From: Galbitalea sp036266835 | GTDB taxonomy: Bacteria > Actinomycetota > Actinomycetes > Actinomycetales > Microbacteriaceae | Direction of reading: 5' to 3' | Length of the DNA: 64,000 nt | Assembly (NCBI GenBank): GCA_036266835.1 | Contig: DATAXD010000016.1 | Coordinates: 1 to 64,000 of the forward strand | Part shown: one piece after another, positions 34,777 to 42,971 of the stretch | Layout of the letters: the number at the start of each line of letters is the position of its first letter | Position numbering within the stretch: position 1 is the first letter of the stretch | Program-made: the position numbers and the translations under genes | The notes under the pieces: model-generated | Seen by the model: only the letters and a program-made list of their open reading frames with translations | The model's database searches: none | Told to the model about the DNA's origin: nothing

Positions 34777-35184
34777 TCATCCGCGCGTTGCCGCGAGTCC
34801 AATTCGAGAGGCCACGGATCTGGCGCCGAAGCAGCGTGCGCTGAGTACGAAGGACGCTGTGTGGATCCTGATGATGTTTGTAATTAAGCCGCGCTCTACC
34901 TCGACTGAGTGAATTGACGAGAACGGAAGGGTTATTGCGCCAACCGCTCCGCCAAGGGCGGCGTACGCGGCGCGATTGATGGTATTGGGTGTGAAAGTTA
35001 CGTCGCTGTCCGAAATCAGTAGGCGGCCACCGACCCACAAGCCGGGTGACTGTTGCTCGAAGTCGCCGAGAGACCTGGCCAATTGAGGCGACTCGGTCGC
35101 GGCACGCTTGTCCGACGACGCAGTGCTCGACTCAGCCGATTCGACCAACGCGTTGGCAACACGTGAAAACGATGCACTTGTCAC
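34777..35184 (-). CDS. Small protein with PH/GRAM-like domain
   Basis: 135 residues from a GTG at 35184. The first about 45 are polar and Ser/Ala-rich. The rest (GRLLISDSDVTFTPNTINRAAY...LPFSSIHSVEVERGLITNIIRIHT) looks like a single PH/GRAM-type beta domain, with the usual turn from ligand strand to the SSI.SVE strand. No precise family is recognised. An ATG at 35205 is possible, but TAACAT ends 7 nt before the GTG, matching other leaderless genes, and the ATG sits inside an intergenic inverted repeat. Lipid or protein binding is only a guess. Confidence 0.6.
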   Translation of the reverse strand: MTSASFSRVANALVESAESSTASSDKRAATESPQLARSLGDFEQQSPGLWVGGRLLISDSDVTFTPNTINRAAYAALGGAVGAITLPFSSIHSVEVERGLITNIIRIHTASFVLSARCFGARSVASRIGLAATRG

Positions 35185-35197
35185 CCGCAAAATGTTA
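35185..35197 (-). promoter_or_regulatory. Leaderless promoter of PH/GRAM-like gene
   Basis: Minus-strand TAACAT (35197-35192) ends 7 nt before the GTG at 35184. It decides the start codon. Confidence 0.45.
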
Positions 35198-35255
35198 GTT
35201 CCCATTTGGGACGAAAGTTCCGCGGCACCGTGCAACAAGCGTCCCAAACGGGAAC
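35198..35255. repeat. 15-bp inverted repeat, GTTCCCATTTGGGAC word
   Basis: GTTCCCATTTGGGAC (35198-35212) and GTCCCAAACGGGAAC (35241-35255) pair at 14 of 15 positions around a 28-nt loop. Each arm is itself partly palindromic. Confidence 0.55.
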
Positions 35256-35265
35256 ATCGGCGACC

Positions 35266-36333
35266 CTAGAGGGGGTCGCCCTCGCCGAGGCTCCAGACGG
35301 CGACACCGCCGAGGTGCAGCGAGTGAGCCAGGGCGACGCGGGCGCGGTATGAGCGGGCGTCCGACCACCACACCTTTTCGCCGTCGCTGAACGTCGCGTA
35401 CCACTCCTGCTGGGTTGAGCTCCACACGGCGTTCGCGGAGTGACTCTTCACAAACGCGCGCATGTCCGGGTCCGAGTAGGTCGTCCCGGTGCCGTGAGTT
35501 GGCCAGCTGTAGCCGTATTCGCCGACTCCGAGTTGGATCTTGGATGCCGGCACGCTCTTCATGAGGCTGGCGACGCTCTTCTTCACCCACGGCATCCCAC
35601 CGACCGGTCCGGCCGCTGACCATCCCGGCCCGTGCTCGTCGTATGCCATCAACGCGATGTAGTCGACGTGCCCCGCAAGAGTATGCAGGTCATAGCCGAG
35701 ATCGGAGTAGCTGCCGGTCGTTGCAGTCAGGCAGATCGACAGGGTGTGCGAACCAAGGGCTGCGCGCAGGTGAGTGACGAAGGAATCGAGGCCGGGGTTG
35801 TCGTCGCCCAGGTGACTCTGGTCACCCCAGTCATTGAGCGCCTCGAGGTCGATCGTGATGCCGTCCCAGTGATGCTTGTCGACCTCGCGCACGAGTGCGG
35901 CGACCACAGAGTGGATGTTGGCGGGCGAATCGAACATCTTCTCGGCGAGCGGCTCGCTGAAGTCGTTAATAGTGTTCGACCAATTGCTCACCAGAAGCGA
36001 TGCGCGAAGGTGCTTCGAGTGCGCTTCCGCGAGAAGCTGAAGGGCGCCCGCATCCGGAGCCGAGATTCCCGCACCGTCGGATGTGAGACTGACGCCGTCG
36101 ACACCGACCTCCGTCATCGCCTGTGCGCTGGCAGCCAACTGCGCCGTGGTGGTCGCCGTGGAGTCGGCGTAGCCGGTGGTTTGGAATGCGGGGGTGGGTG
36201 TGGGTGTGGATGCGGGCGACTGCGGCGCTGAACAGCTCGCGAGGGTGAGCATTGCCGCGATTGCCACTAGGAGGAGAACTGGTCTCGATACGCGTGCCTT
36301 CGGCGCGCTACTCGACCTTCTCTCGCCGCTCAC
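35266..36333 (-). CDS. GH18-like lipoprotein (spore-germination/chitinase fold)
   Basis: 355 residues. The signal peptide ends LTLASC (lipidated C34). The mature protein is a TIM barrel of the GH18 superfamily: HWDGITIDLEALND carries the DGxxxDxE catalytic motif, and YIALMAYDEHGPGWSAAGPVGG matches the YaaH/SleL-like branch. The C-terminal GGVAVWSLGEGD closes the barrel. It probably acts on cell-wall glycans outside the cell. The GTG start overlaps the stop of the upstream alkyltransferase-like gene by 4 bp (GTGA). The n-region is encoded by a REP-like palindrome (36281-36317). Confidence 0.82.
   Translation of the reverse strand: MSGERRSSSAPKARVSRPVLLLVAIAAMLTLASCSAPQSPASTPTPTPAFQTTGYADSTATTTAQLAASAQAMTEVGVDGVSLTSDGAGISAPDAGALQLLAEAHSKHLRASLLVSNWSNTINDFSEPLAEKMFDSPANIHSVVAALVREVDKHHWDGITIDLEALNDWGDQSHLGDDNPGLDSFVTHLRAALGSHTLSICLTATTGSYSDLGYDLHTLAGHVDYIALMAYDEHGPGWSAAGPVGGMPWVKKSVASLMKSVPASKIQLGVGEYGYSWPTHGTGTTYSDPDMRAFVKSHSANAVWSSTQQEWYATFSDGEKVWWSDARSYRARVALAHSLHLGGVAVWSLGEGDPL
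36281..36317. repeat. REP-like palindrome copy B inside a signal-peptide coding region
   Basis: GGTCTCGATACGCG ... CGCGCTACTCGACC is the reverse-orientation copy of the TCGAGTAGCGCG element. It lies in frame within the first 18 codons of the GH18-like lipoprotein, encoding about SSSAPKARVSR. Confidence 0.65.
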
Positions 36334-36641
36334 GGTGCCCACCTCGCCAACGCGAGATTGACGCGAAACACATTGTTCGAGGCCCACAGCAGTGGGGTCG
36401 ACTCGGCCCGGTAATACTCGAGCGCCCGCGCCTCGTGGTCGCGCACCGGATGCCCACTCGCCCGAACCACCCGCCACCACGGAACATCGCTGCCGTAGTA
36501 CGCCATGACCTGGCCAACTCCGCGCGCAGCTCGCGATCCGATAGCGGCGGCGACATCGCCGTAGCTCATGACCTTGCCAGGCGGGATCTGATCGACCACC
36601 TCAAGGACGCGAGAGACGAAGTCCTCGCCGGGCCCCGGCAC
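36330..36641 (-). CDS. Alkyltransferase-like protein (MGMT family without the active Cys)
   Basis: 103 residues of the MGMT C-terminal domain: FVSRVLEVVDQIPPGKVMSYGDVAAAIG is the helix-turn-helix part. The usual PCHR methyl-acceptor motif reads PWWRVV, so no alkyl transfer is possible. Such ATL proteins bind alkylated guanine and hand the lesion to nucleotide excision repair. GTG at 36641 is chosen 5 nt after the upstream GNAT gene stops. It is in a tight same-strand cluster with two acetyltransferases and the GH18-like lipoprotein. Confidence 0.85.
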   Translation of the reverse strand: MPGPGEDFVSRVLEVVDQIPPGKVMSYGDVAAAIGSRAARGVGQVMAYYGSDVPWWRVVRASGHPVRDHEARALEYYRAESTPLLWASNNVFRVNLALARWAP

Positions 36642-36646
36642 GTCGC

Positions 36647-37177
36647 CTAAGCCCTGCGCTGTCCCAGCACGACGTAGTTCTCGAACTCTCCGAACGGGGT
36701 GAATCCGAGCGACTCGTATAGGGGGCGTGCCGCGGAATCCCGCTCGAGCGTCTGAAGTAGCACTCGGTCGTCGCCACGCGAGTCGAGCAGAGTCGTTAGC
36801 AGTGCCCGCCCGAGCCCCTTGCCGCGGTCCTCGGAGGCGACGGCGAGCTCCGCGACCTCGAAGTGTCCGCCGAGCCACGCCTTCTCCAGCGACGGATGAA
36901 TGCGGGCCGCCACATAGTCGGTCCAGTATTGCCCGTGCTCGCCGATGTAGCCATAACAGAAGCCGATGAGCTCGCCTGTGTCGTTGCGGGCGGCGGTCAT
37001 GCCGAAGCCCTCGCGCTTGAGGTGGCGGGGGAAGATGTCGTCCTCGAAAGCCTGGATGCCCAGCTCCGACTTGTCCCAGTGAGACGCCGAAAACGCGGTG
37101 CGGTACAGGGCACGAATCTCGTCGGCCAGCCCGGCCGCCTCCTTCTTACCGAGAAGCTGAACATTCCAGTCGCTCAT
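36647..37177 (-). CDS. GNAT-family N-acetyltransferase
   Basis: 176 residues. FEVAELAVASEDRGKGLGRALLTTLL contains the acetyl-CoA pyrophosphate loop (RGKGLG, a Q/RxxGxG/A motif), and LYESLGFTPFGEFENYVVL is the usual C-terminal strand. The substrate is not evident. It overlaps the next GNAT gene upstream by 4 bp, so both are translated together. Confidence 0.85.
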   Translation of the reverse strand: MSDWNVQLLGKKEAAGLADEIRALYRTAFSASHWDKSELGIQAFEDDIFPRHLKREGFGMTAARNDTGELIGFCYGYIGEHGQYWTDYVAARIHPSLEKAWLGGHFEVAELAVASEDRGKGLGRALLTTLLDSRGDDRVLLQTLERDSAARPLYESLGFTPFGEFENYVVLGQRRA

Positions 37178-37626
37178 AGTTCAAGTGCTCCAATGTTTTC
37201 GCCGTACTGGGTTTGCCCGATCACAACGAAACCGATGTGCAGGAAAAACTGTTCGGGGCCGTCCTCGCCGGGCTCCCAAATGACATACAACCTATCGAAT
37301 CCTCGGGCGCGTGCCTCATCCGCGAGAGCGTGAGCCGCGAACTTTCCGACGCCCTCGCCCTGGGCGGATGCCGCGACGTTGATTCGCCAGATGCAGCTGC
37401 GGAATTCTTCCTGCTGCGCATCCGGATCGAAGTTTCCGCGAATAAACCCGACCACCTCGTCGCCGTCGAGAACGACGCGCGGCCAGGATGTTGCCGGGTT
37501 GATGTACGCATCGGCGATCGCGTAGGAGGTCGGCGTAACGAACTGCTCCTGCCGGGGACGAAGGGTGAGTCGGTTCGCGGCCACAATCGTCTTGGCCGAA
37601 AGTTCTTCGAGTCTCAGCTCACCCAT
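37174..37626 (-). CDS. GNAT-family N-acetyltransferase
   Basis: 150 residues. VVGFIRGNFDP, then IWRINVAASAQGEGVGKFAAHAL with the QGEGVG loop, and FFLHIGFVVIGQTQYGE are GNAT motifs. The N-terminus (RLTLRPRQEQFVTPTSYAIADAYINP) resembles SpeG/diamine-acetyltransferase-like subfamilies (RPEQ..FV...S...A). ATG at 37626 is preferred over the GTG at 37632 because TACCCT lies exactly 6 nt upstream. It is the first gene of the GNAT-GNAT-ATL-GH18 cluster. Confidence 0.83.
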   Translation of the reverse strand: MGELRLEELSAKTIVAANRLTLRPRQEQFVTPTSYAIADAYINPATSWPRVVLDGDEVVGFIRGNFDPDAQQEEFRSCIWRINVAASAQGEGVGKFAAHALADEARARGFDRLYVIWEPGEDGPEQFFLHIGFVVIGQTQYGENIGALEL

Positions 37627-37638
37627 CTTCACAGGGTA
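37627..37638 (-). promoter_or_regulatory. Leaderless promoter of the GNAT-GNAT-ATL-GH18 operon
   Basis: Minus-strand TACCCT (37638-37633) ends 6 nt before the ATG at 37626. It favours this start over the in-frame GTG two codons earlier. Confidence 0.45.
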
Positions 37639-37714
37639 ACCGTTGTTTGTTTCGCCTCTGTATTCCGTGAGACCGATTCACTCCCGGCGAAGCAAACTGC
37701 GCGAGGATGGGCAA

Positions 37715-38815
37715 GTGAACATCGTCGGCGCGGTTCTCGAGGAGTCCGGCCGCGCGCGACCGTTTGCCGACTCCCGACCGCTCAGCCTTGGCGAGCTCGA
37801 ACTCGCTGATCCCGCTGCTGGCGAACTGCTGGTGCGCATCGAGGCGGCGGGAGTTTGCCATTCTGACCTGTCGGTAGTGGATGGGAATCGACCCCGACCG
37901 GTCCCGATGCTCCTCGGTCACGAAGCGGCCGGCATCGTGGAGGCGGTGGGCAAGGGCGTGTCCGACATTTCGGTCGGCGATCGGGTTGTCATGACCTTCC
38001 TGCCGCGATGCGGTCGATGCGCGGGCTGCGCTACGGATGGCCGATTGCCGTGCGAGGTTGGAACCGCCGCGAATAACGAGGGGACTCTGGTCGGCGGCTT
38101 TCGGCGCCTGACCCGCGACGGGCAGCCAGTGTCGCACCATCTCGGAGTCTCGGCCTTCGCGACTCACGCGGTGGTCAATCGCACCTCGGTGGTGCGAGTG
38201 GACGACGACGTGCCACCCGAGGTGGCCGCCCTGTTGGGCTGTGCCGTGCTGACCGGCGGTGGCGCCGTCCTCAACACCGGCAGGCCTGCGCTCGGCGAAC
38301 CGGTGCTCGTCGTCGGGCTCGGCGGCGTCGGGATGGCGGCGCTCCTGACGGCGATCGCGGAGGGGCATCCGGTAGTGGGGGTGGATGCTCTGCCCGCGAA
38401 GCTCGAAGAGGCACTGGCGCTCGGAGCGAGTGAGGTGTTCACGCCGGCCGAGCTCGCGGAATCCGGCGTGACGGCATCCGTGGTGATCGAGGCCGCGGGC
38501 AACCCGCGCGCGCTGGAGACCGCCGTGTCAGCGACATCCATTGGCGGCACTACAGTGACTGTCGGGCTGCCAGCTGCGACCGCGATGGCGAGCATCTCGC
38601 CGTTGGCCCTGGTGGCAGGTGCACGATCGATCGTGGGCAGCTACCTCGGGTCCGCTGTTCCCGAGCGCGACATCCCGCGCTACGTCGAACTGTGGCGCGC
38701 GGGGCGACTGCCGGTCGAGAAACTGATCTCCTCGCGCATCACGCTCGACGACATCAATGGCGCACTGGATGAGCTGGCCGAGGGCAGGGAGATTCGCCAG
38801 CTCATCGAGTTTTAG
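37715..38815 (+). CDS. Zinc-dependent class III-type alcohol dehydrogenase
   Basis: 366 residues of the zinc MDR superfamily. Catalytic zinc ligands are in AAGVCHSDLSV and MLLGHEAAGIVEAVGKG. The structural zinc loop is degenerate in spacing (RCGRCAGCATDGRLPCE keeps four Cys). NAD is bound by VVGLGGVGMAALL. A C-terminal RYVELWRAGRLPVEKLI is typical. It probably oxidises a primary or omega-hydroxy substrate feeding the acyl-CoA cluster that starts 61 nt later. The GTG at 37715 follows GAGGATGG; conserved sequence begins just after it. Confidence 0.88.
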   Translation: MNIVGAVLEESGRARPFADSRPLSLGELELADPAAGELLVRIEAAGVCHSDLSVVDGNRPRPVPMLLGHEAAGIVEAVGKGVSDISVGDRVVMTFLPRCGRCAGCATDGRLPCEVGTAANNEGTLVGGFRRLTRDGQPVSHHLGVSAFATHAVVNRTSVVRVDDDVPPEVAALLGCAVLTGGGAVLNTGRPALGEPVLVVGLGGVGMAALLTAIAEGHPVVGVDALPAKLEEALALGASEVFTPAELAESGVTASVVIEAAGNPRALETAVSATSIGGTTVTVGLPAATAMASISPLALVAGARSIVGSYLGSAVPERDIPRYVELWRAGRLPVEKLISSRITLDDINGALDELAEGREIRQLIEF

Positions 38816-38819
38816 GAAC

Positions 38820-38837
38820 ATACCGGCTGGTCGGTAT
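38820..38837. promoter_or_regulatory. TetR-type operator upstream of the kinase-ACAD genes
   Basis: ATACCG-GCTGGT-CGGTAT is a perfect 6-bp inverted repeat in the ADH-phosphotransferase spacer. It matches 13 of 18 bases with the site at 44387-44404 in the divergent SDR/serine-hydrolase promoter region. The likely ligand protein is the TetR encoded at 42956-43588. Confidence 0.7.
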
Positions 38838-38876
38838 TATCGAGACTGGCAGACCGAATCGGCACTGGAGCGGGCG

Positions 38877-39956
38877 ATGACCTCGAGCAACACGAATCAG
38901 GACACCGCCCAACGGCGTCCGCTGCCGGGGCTCGACGTCGCGTCCCTGCAGGAGTGGCTGCTGGTCAATCAACCCGAGTTGCTCGGTGCGGTCCCGTTGA
39001 GCGCGAACCTGATCGCCGGAGGTCGCAGCAACCTCACGTACGCGATTCGCGGTGCCGCGGAGCCGCTGGTGCTCCGACGCCCGCCACTCGGTCACGTGCA
39101 GGCCACCGCACATGACATGGAGCGCGAATTTCGCGTGATCTCGGCCCTGCGCGGCAGCCGGGTTCCCGTGCCGCGCGCGATTCGATACGTCGACGACGCC
39201 AGCGCCGGAGTGGATGCCCCGTTTTACCTCATGGAGCGAGTGAAGGGCCGCACGATCTCGTCGCGCGCCGACAACGCGGGCTATAACCCGTCGCAACTCC
39301 GCGAGCTCAGCCTGGACCTCGCCAGAACGCTCGCGCACCTGCACTCGATCGTTCCAGCCGATGTCGGGCTCGAGGACTTCGGCAGGCCCGACGGTTTCCT
39401 GGTGAGGCAGGTCGCGCGCTGGGGCAAACAGTACGACGGATCGCGCAGCCGCAAACTACCCGAGCTGGATGCCCTGCAGGAGCAGCTGCACGCGAACATC
39501 CCCGAGACCAGGCGATCGTCCATCCTGCACGGCGATTACCGCCTCGACAATGCACTGGTGCGCGACATCGCGGGTGCTCCTCAGCTGAGTGCGATCCTCG
39601 ACTGGGAGATGGCGACCCTCGGTGACTCGCTCACCGACCTCGGGCTGCTTGGGCTGTACTGGAACATCAACGGTCTCGAGGACGTGCCCGGGGATGCGGT
39701 GCCGTCTTCGGTTTCGCCCGAGGATGGCTACCCGAGTTTCGAAGAGCTCGTGGACGAGTACTCCGAAACGGCGGGCGTGAGCGTGCCGGAACTGCCGTGG
39801 TATCTCGCGCTAGCGGCGTTCAAACTGGCGGTGATCCTCGAGGGCATCCACTTCAGGTACCAGGCGGGGCAGACCGTTGGGCCGGGATTCGACCAGATCG
39901 GGCGTCTGGTCACGCCGTTGGCGCGAGCCGGCCAGCGTTATCTGGCAGGAGCCTGA
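38877..39956 (+). CDS. ACAD10/11-type phosphotransferase (hydroxyacyl-CoA kinase)
   Basis: 359 residues of the APH kinase fold. IAGGRSNLTYAI is the glycine loop, LVLRRPPLG the ATP-binding strand, MEREFRVISALRGSRVPVPRAI the family signature, and HGDYRLDNAL with LDWEMATLGDSLTDLG the catalytic and metal-binding loops. This closely follows the N-terminal kinase domain of human ACAD11 and bacterial LvaA, which phosphorylate the 4-hydroxyl of hydroxyacyl-CoAs. The partner dehydrogenase begins 4 nt downstream. Confidence 0.88.
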   Translation: MTSSNTNQDTAQRRPLPGLDVASLQEWLLVNQPELLGAVPLSANLIAGGRSNLTYAIRGAAEPLVLRRPPLGHVQATAHDMEREFRVISALRGSRVPVPRAIRYVDDASAGVDAPFYLMERVKGRTISSRADNAGYNPSQLRELSLDLARTLAHLHSIVPADVGLEDFGRPDGFLVRQVARWGKQYDGSRSRKLPELDALQEQLHANIPETRRSSILHGDYRLDNALVRDIAGAPQLSAILDWEMATLGDSLTDLGLLGLYWNINGLEDVPGDAVPSSVSPEDGYPSFEELVDEYSETAGVSVPELPWYLALAAFKLAVILEGIHFRYQAGQTVGPGFDQIGRLVTPLARAGQRYLAGA

Positions 39957-39959
39957 CCC

Positions 39960-41168
39960 ATGGATTTCTCACCGGATGCGAAGACGACCGAGCTGCTCGG
40001 CACGCTTCAGTCGTTCATGGACGAACGGATCTACCCGGTGGAGCCGGCGCTCGAGGAGCAACTCGCTGCGCATCCCGATGACTGGGGCCAGCAGCCAATC
40101 GTCGCCGAACTCACGGCAGAAGCGCGTGCGCGGGGGCTGTGGAATCTGTTTTTGCCGGGCGTGGATGGCGCGGGCCTGACCAACCTGCAGTACGCGCCGC
40201 TATGCGAGCTGCTCGGTCACAGTCCGAAGCTGGCGCCGGTGGCGACAAACTGCGCGGCGCCGGACACCGGCAACATGGAACTGCTCAGCGAATTTGGCAC
40301 CGCGGCGCAGAAGGAGCAGTGGCTGGCACCGCTCCTGGACGGCAGCATCCGCTCCGCGTTCTGTATGACCGAGCCGGATGTGGCATCGTCCGATGCGACA
40401 AACATCCAGGCCCGCATCGAGCGCGATGGCGACGAGTACATCATCACCGGCAGCAAGTGGTGGTCGACCGGCGCGATGAACCCGAACGCACGCCTGCTAA
40501 TCGTGATGGGCAAGACGGATCCGACGGCCGATCGTCATCGGCAGCAGAGCATGGTGCTCGTGCCCCGCGATACCCCGGGCGTGACGATCGTGCGGCCCCT
40601 GAGCGTTTTCGGGTACACCGATCGTGACCACGGCGGCCATGCCGAGGTGCGGTTTGACGGCGCGCGCGTCCCGGTCGCGAATGTGCTCGGCGCCGAGGGC
40701 GAAGGTTTCGCGATGGCGCAGGCGCGGCTCGGGCCGGGCCGCATCCATCACTGCATGCGGCTGATCGGGATGGTCGAGCGCGCGCTCGACCTTGGTCGCG
40801 ACAGGGCGAATGACCGTGTTGCGTTCGGTCGACCGCTCGCCGAGCAGGGCGTGATTCGCGAATGGTTTGCGGAGGCCCGCGTCGAGATCGAAGCAAACCG
40901 CCTGCTTGTGTTGAAGACTGCCTGGCTGATGGACACGGTCGGCAACCGTTTGGCGCACACCGAGATCCAGGCGATCAAGATCGCGGTACCACGGATGGCG
41001 GAGCGAATCCTCGATCGTATGATGCAGGTATTCGGTGCCGCGGGAGTTTCCAGCGATTTCCCGCTTGCCGAATTCGCCGCAGGCGCGCGTGCGCTCCGGC
41101 TCGCCGACGGACCGGACGAGGTGCACCTGAACTCGCTCGGGCGCGCCGAGCTCGGCCGAGGCAACTGA
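39960..41168 (+). CDS. ACAD10/11-type acyl-CoA dehydrogenase
   Basis: 402 residues. FCMTEPDVASSDATNI, the KWWSTGAMNP segment, RPLSVFGYTDRDHGGHAEV, the block LGPGRIHHCMRLIG and the C-terminal RLADGPDEVHL are near-verbatim ACAD10/11 features, different from ordinary fatty-acid ACADs. In ACAD11 and bacterial LvaC this domain removes phosphate from a 4-phosphoacyl-CoA to give a 2-enoyl-CoA. It is co-transcribed with the kinase, so the two-protein pair equals one split ACAD11. Confidence 0.9.
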   Translation: MDFSPDAKTTELLGTLQSFMDERIYPVEPALEEQLAAHPDDWGQQPIVAELTAEARARGLWNLFLPGVDGAGLTNLQYAPLCELLGHSPKLAPVATNCAAPDTGNMELLSEFGTAAQKEQWLAPLLDGSIRSAFCMTEPDVASSDATNIQARIERDGDEYIITGSKWWSTGAMNPNARLLIVMGKTDPTADRHRQQSMVLVPRDTPGVTIVRPLSVFGYTDRDHGGHAEVRFDGARVPVANVLGAEGEGFAMAQARLGPGRIHHCMRLIGMVERALDLGRDRANDRVAFGRPLAEQGVIREWFAEARVEIEANRLLVLKTAWLMDTVGNRLAHTEIQAIKIAVPRMAERILDRMMQVFGAAGVSSDFPLAEFAAGARALRLADGPDEVHLNSLGRAELGRGN

Positions 41169-41224
41169 ACAGGCGCGACTGAACCGGGTCACAAACCTCA
41201 CCGCACGAACAGGAGAAACATTCC

Positions 41225-41986
41225 ATGGCAGGAAACACCGGGCACACCGCAATTGTCACGGGCGCCGGTCGCGGCATCGGTGCCGCAATCGCGCTGCGGC
41301 TCGCGAAGGATGGCAACCAGGTCGCCGTCATCGACCTGCGCGAAGCGGACACCGCCGCGACCGTTGCCGCGATCGAGAAGTCCGGCGGAAAGGCCGTCGG
41401 CATCGGAGCGGATGTCGCCAACACCGAACAGGTGGCCGCAGCGGTTTCGCGCGTGGCGGCAGACCTCGGGAAGCCCACGATCCTGATCAACAACGCCGGC
41501 ATCCTGCGCGACAATCTCATCTTCAAGATGACCGAGGACGACTGGGATGCCGTGATCGGCGTGCACCTGCGCGGCGCCTTCCTGATGACCAGGGCCGTGC
41601 AGTCGTTCATGGTCGAGGCGAAGTGGGGCCGAATCGTGAGCCTGTCGAGCACGTCGGCGCTCGGAAACCGCGGGCAGGCCAACTACTCCGCGGCGAAGGC
41701 CGGCATCCAGGGGTTCACGAAGACGCTTGCGATCGAACTCGGGCGGTACAACGTGACGGCCAACGCGATCGCGCCCGGGATGATCGCGACCGACATGCTG
41801 CGCGCGACTGCCGAGCGCATCGGTGTTCCGTTCGAGGACTTCATGAACGAAGCGGTGAAGGACATCCCGGTCGGCCGTTACGGACAGCCGGAAGACATCG
41901 CGGCGGCAGCATCCTTCTTCGTCAGTGACGAGGCGTCGTTCGTGTCCGGCCAGGTGCTGTATGTCGCCGGCGGGCCGAAGGCATGA
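41225..41986 (+). CDS. SDR-family 3-oxoacyl/3-hydroxyacyl reductase (FabG-like)
   Basis: 253 residues of classical SDR type. TGAGRGIGAAIALRLA binds the nucleotide, NNAGILRDNLIFKM follows, and the catalytic triad is in SLSSTSALGNRGQANYSAAKAG (Ser, YxxxK). IAPGMIATDML is the conserved post-catalytic loop. FabG-like sequence within an acyl-CoA operon fits 3-hydroxyacyl-CoA oxidation. AGGAGAAACATTCC precedes the ATG. Its stop overlaps the maoC-like start by 4 bp. Confidence 0.88.
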   Translation: MAGNTGHTAIVTGAGRGIGAAIALRLAKDGNQVAVIDLREADTAATVAAIEKSGGKAVGIGADVANTEQVAAAVSRVAADLGKPTILINNAGILRDNLIFKMTEDDWDAVIGVHLRGAFLMTRAVQSFMVEAKWGRIVSLSSTSALGNRGQANYSAAKAGIQGFTKTLAIELGRYNVTANAIAPGMIATDMLRATAERIGVPFEDFMNEAVKDIPVGRYGQPEDIAAAASFFVSDEASFVSGQVLYVAGGPKA

Positions 41987-42441
41987 CGCACTACGCGTCG
42001 GTGGCCGCGCTCGAGGCGGCAGTCGGATCGCCGGCGGAGGTCAGCGACTGGACGGAGATTACCCAGGAACGGATCAACCTGTTCGCGGATGCGACGGATG
42101 ACCACCAGTGGATTCACGTCGATCCCAAACGTGCGGCTGATGGGCCCTTCGGCACGACGATCGCGCACGGATTCCTGACGCTGTCGCTGATTTCGGAACT
42201 GCTGTTCGGGTTGACGACGGTCGAGGGAAGCCCGATGGTGATCAACTACGGGCTCGATCGCGTTCGGTTCCTGAGCGTGGTGCCGGTCGGCAGCCGCATC
42301 CGCGCGTCGGCTCAGCTCACCGCCGTGACGGCCGTCGAGCAGGGGGTGCGCGTGCACACGACGGTCACGATTGAAATCGAGGGGAACGACCGGCCGGCGC
42401 TGGTAGCGGAGTCGATCGCGCTGTTCGTGCTGGGGAAGTAG
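41983..42441 (+). CDS. MaoC-like (R)-specific enoyl-CoA hydratase
   Basis: 152 residues of a single hot-dog domain. The hydratase-2 motif is FADATDDHQWIHVDPKRA with Asp and His, followed by GPFGTTIAHGFLTLSL. VINYGLDRVRFLSVVPVGSRIRA is the second conserved strand. It hydrates 2-enoyl-CoAs to 3-hydroxyacyl-CoAs, the step after the dehydrogenase. ATGA overlap with the SDR gene. Confidence 0.9.
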   Translation: MTHYASVAALEAAVGSPAEVSDWTEITQERINLFADATDDHQWIHVDPKRAADGPFGTTIAHGFLTLSLISELLFGLTTVEGSPMVINYGLDRVRFLSVVPVGSRIRASAQLTAVTAVEQGVRVHTTVTIEIEGNDRPALVAESIALFVLGK

Positions 42442-42463
42442 CGGGCGTCCTGGAGCGGCTGCG

Positions 42464-42832
42464 CTACTCGCCGTCCTTGTCGCGCATCCAGTGTTCGCGC
42501 ATAAACATCTTGCCGAACCACTTGGTTAGCCCGTCGCGACCATACTCGTTGGGGTCGTCGTGGAACACGGCGTCCCCAGTGTGCGGCATCTGAAGGCTCG
42601 CGACATCCGCGTCCGCGACTTTGCTGTGTACCGCCGTGGTTGTGATGAGGCCGACCTGGTCGGCGGTCACGAACCGGAGGCCAGCGTGCGTCTTCACGAC
42701 GAGGCCATCAAACAGGTCGAGCCCCGAGTCGGCGAGCACGTGCTCGACGATCCCGATCTCGGTTCCCGTCGTCGTCAGCACGGGCGTGCCCTTGTTCAGT
42801 GCTTCGTACGCGATCGGAGTCTCGTCAGTCAT
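42464..42832 (-). CDS. PRC-barrel/DUF2171-like protein
   Basis: 122 residues. IAYEALNKGTPVLTTTGTEIGIVEHVLAD is a PRC-barrel-type beta start, DLFDGLVVKTHAGLRFVTADQVGLITTTAV the second half. The C-terminus is polar (DPNEYGRDGLTKWFGKMFMREHWMRDKDGE). Function is unknown. ATG at 42832 is fixed by TACAAT 6 nt upstream. It is convergent with maoC. Confidence 0.72.
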   Translation of the reverse strand: MTDETPIAYEALNKGTPVLTTTGTEIGIVEHVLADSGLDLFDGLVVKTHAGLRFVTADQVGLITTTAVHSKVADADVASLQMPHTGDAVFHDDPNEYGRDGLTKWFGKMFMREHWMRDKDGE

Positions 42833-42844
42833 GCCTCGATTGTA
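42833..42844 (-). promoter_or_regulatory. Leaderless promoter of PRC-barrel-like gene
   Basis: Minus-strand TACAAT (42844-42839) ends 6 nt before the ATG at 42832. Confidence 0.55.
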
Positions 42845-42904
42845 AGTACCCAAGCTCGCCAGCGGCTTACCGCGTGAGCCCGTATCCTTCCGCCGCCCTC
42901 ATCG

Positions 42905-42971
42905 CAAAGTCGGAGTCTGGTGGGACACGCCAGTCTCAACACGCCCACCAAACGGTCAGATTCCGACTTTG
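42905..42971. terminator. 15-bp inverted repeat at the end of the TetR gene
   Basis: CAAAGTCGGAGTCTG (42905-42919) and CAGATTCCGACTTTG (42957-42971) pair at 14 of 15 bases around a 37-nt loop. Outer flanks (CGCCGC...GCGGCG) extend the pairing. The right arm includes the TetR stop codon. Confidence 0.55.
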
